Of a stretch of 64,000 nucleotides of DNA, positions 63,432 to 64,000 are shown piece after piece (position 1 is the first letter of the stretch; each line of letters starts with the position of its first letter). The position numbers and the translations under genes are program-made. Source of the DNA: Campylobacteraceae bacterium (lineage in GTDB: Bacteria; Campylobacterota; Campylobacteria; Campylobacterales; Arcobacteraceae); the NCBI GenBank assembly GCA_013215945.1, contig JABSOM010000011.1, positions 56,714 through 120,713 on the forward strand, read 5' to 3'. The notes under the pieces were generated by a model that was given only the letters and a program-made list of their open reading frames with translations, was not told where the DNA came from and searched no databases.

Positions 63432-64000
63432 ATGGTATTTATTGACAATGTATATGCGCAGGAAGTTTTAGACAGTAGAGGAAACCCAACAGTAAGAGCT
63501 ACTGTTGTTTTAAGTGATGGAACAAAACAAAGTGCAATTGTACCAAGTGGTGCTAGTACTGGAAAAAGAGAAGCACTAGAGCTAAGAGATGGTGGAAATC
63601 GTTACATGGGAAAAGGTGTTTTAAAAGCAGTTGATAATGTAAATACAAAAATATCAGATGAATTATTAGGAATGAGTCCTTTTAATCAAGCTGAAATTGA
63701 TGCAACCATGAAAGACATAGATGGAACTGATAACTATGCAACTTTAGGTGCTAATGCAGTTTTAGGTGTATCAATGGCAGTTGCCAGAGCAGCTGCTGCT
63801 TCTTTAAATATTCCTTTATACAGATACTTAGGTGGCGCAAATGCAATGACTATTCCAGTTCCTATGTTTAATGTAATAAACGGTGGAGAGCATGCAAATA
63901 ACTCTGTTGATTTTCAAGAATATATGATGATTCCTGTTGGTTTTGAAGATTTTAGAGAAGGTTTACGAGCAGTATCTGAAATTTATCAACATCTTAAAAA
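63432..64000 (+). CDS. eno: Enolase (N-terminal part, runs off the window)
   Basis: The first 189 residues of enolase: [38 protein letters not shown] (the mobile loop) and [20 protein letters not shown] with the catalytic His/Glu region. Full-length enolase is about 425 aa, so 3' sequence is missing at the window edge. AAGGAG lies 5 bases before the ATG at 63432. It continues the glycerate kinase-pyk operon. Confidence 0.95.
   Translation, partial: MVFIDNVYAQEVLDSRGNPTVRATVVLSDGTKQSAIVPSGASTGKREALELRDGGNRYMGKGVLKAVDNVNTKISDELLGMSPFNQAEIDATMKDIDGTDNYATLGANAVLGVSMAVARAAAASLNIPLYRYLGGANAMTIPVPMFNVINGGEHANNSVDFQEYMMIPVGFEDFREGLRAVSEIYQHLK

Noticed and set aside
1..64000. CRISPR array, toxin-antitoxin pair or restriction system
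   Set aside because: No regularly spaced repeats or matching gene families were seen.

Overview
The window is AT-rich, densely packed bacterial DNA whose gene repertoire fits Campylobacterota, most likely an Arcobacter-type member (inference from gene content and style: many Cache, SBP or HBM-type sensors with HQWRQPL histidine kinases, tungstate-linked selenocysteine formate dehydrogenase, peptide importer with prolidase). No rRNA, CRISPR array or complete insertion sequence is visible. The only RNA gene I can support is tRNA-Sec.

Layout. 1-6.5 kb holds the selenocysteine genes: selB and selA on the minus strand, tRNA-Sec divergent on the plus strand, and selD on the minus strand. A small accessory insert (serine recombinase, one-helix membrane peptide, phage-associated LNGTSDI protein) lies between tRNA-Sec and selD. 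6.5-15.8 kb holds a dCache histidine kinase with its response regulator, divergent from a dppA-dppBCDF-pepQ peptide uptake and hydrolysis operon. 16.2-25.2 kb is a signalling block: two paralogous SBP-type histidine kinases (one with four periplasmic binding domains, one apparently collapsed) and a REC-PAS-PAS-HD-GYP protein. 25.4-28.4 kb encodes a PhnD/C/E-like ABC transporter, probably for selenate or another oxyanion. 28.4-31.7 kb is a minus-strand binding protein, kinase and regulator set.

31.9-45.5 kb is a formate dehydrogenase and cofactor cluster: polyferredoxin, TorD-like chaperone, small Tat protein, selenocysteine FdhA (in-frame UGA with a recognisable bSECIS hairpin), FdhB, FdhC, a terminator, then FdhD, a duplicated CxLGxF protein, a short ModE-like HTH protein, a divergent NifS-like protein, MoeA and the tungstate importer TupABC. 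Together with selABCD and the candidate selenium importer, the window carries nearly all the parts for one W/Mo-Se enzyme.

45.5-54.6 kb is mixed: a lone PhnD-like protein, trpB, two NTF2-like proteins, an alpha/beta hydrolase, an SdiA-regulated-type beta-propeller, a histone-H1-like Lys/Ala protein behind a consensus sigma70 promoter, a lipoprotein, aat, a membrane SRPBCC protein, a DUF1801 protein and a thioesterase. 55-60.6 kb is signalling again (HBM-type chemoreceptor, response regulator, kinase). 60.7-64 kb holds a short upstream ORF coupled to glycerate kinase, then pyruvate kinase and the start of enolase, an apparent glycerate-to-pyruvate operon.
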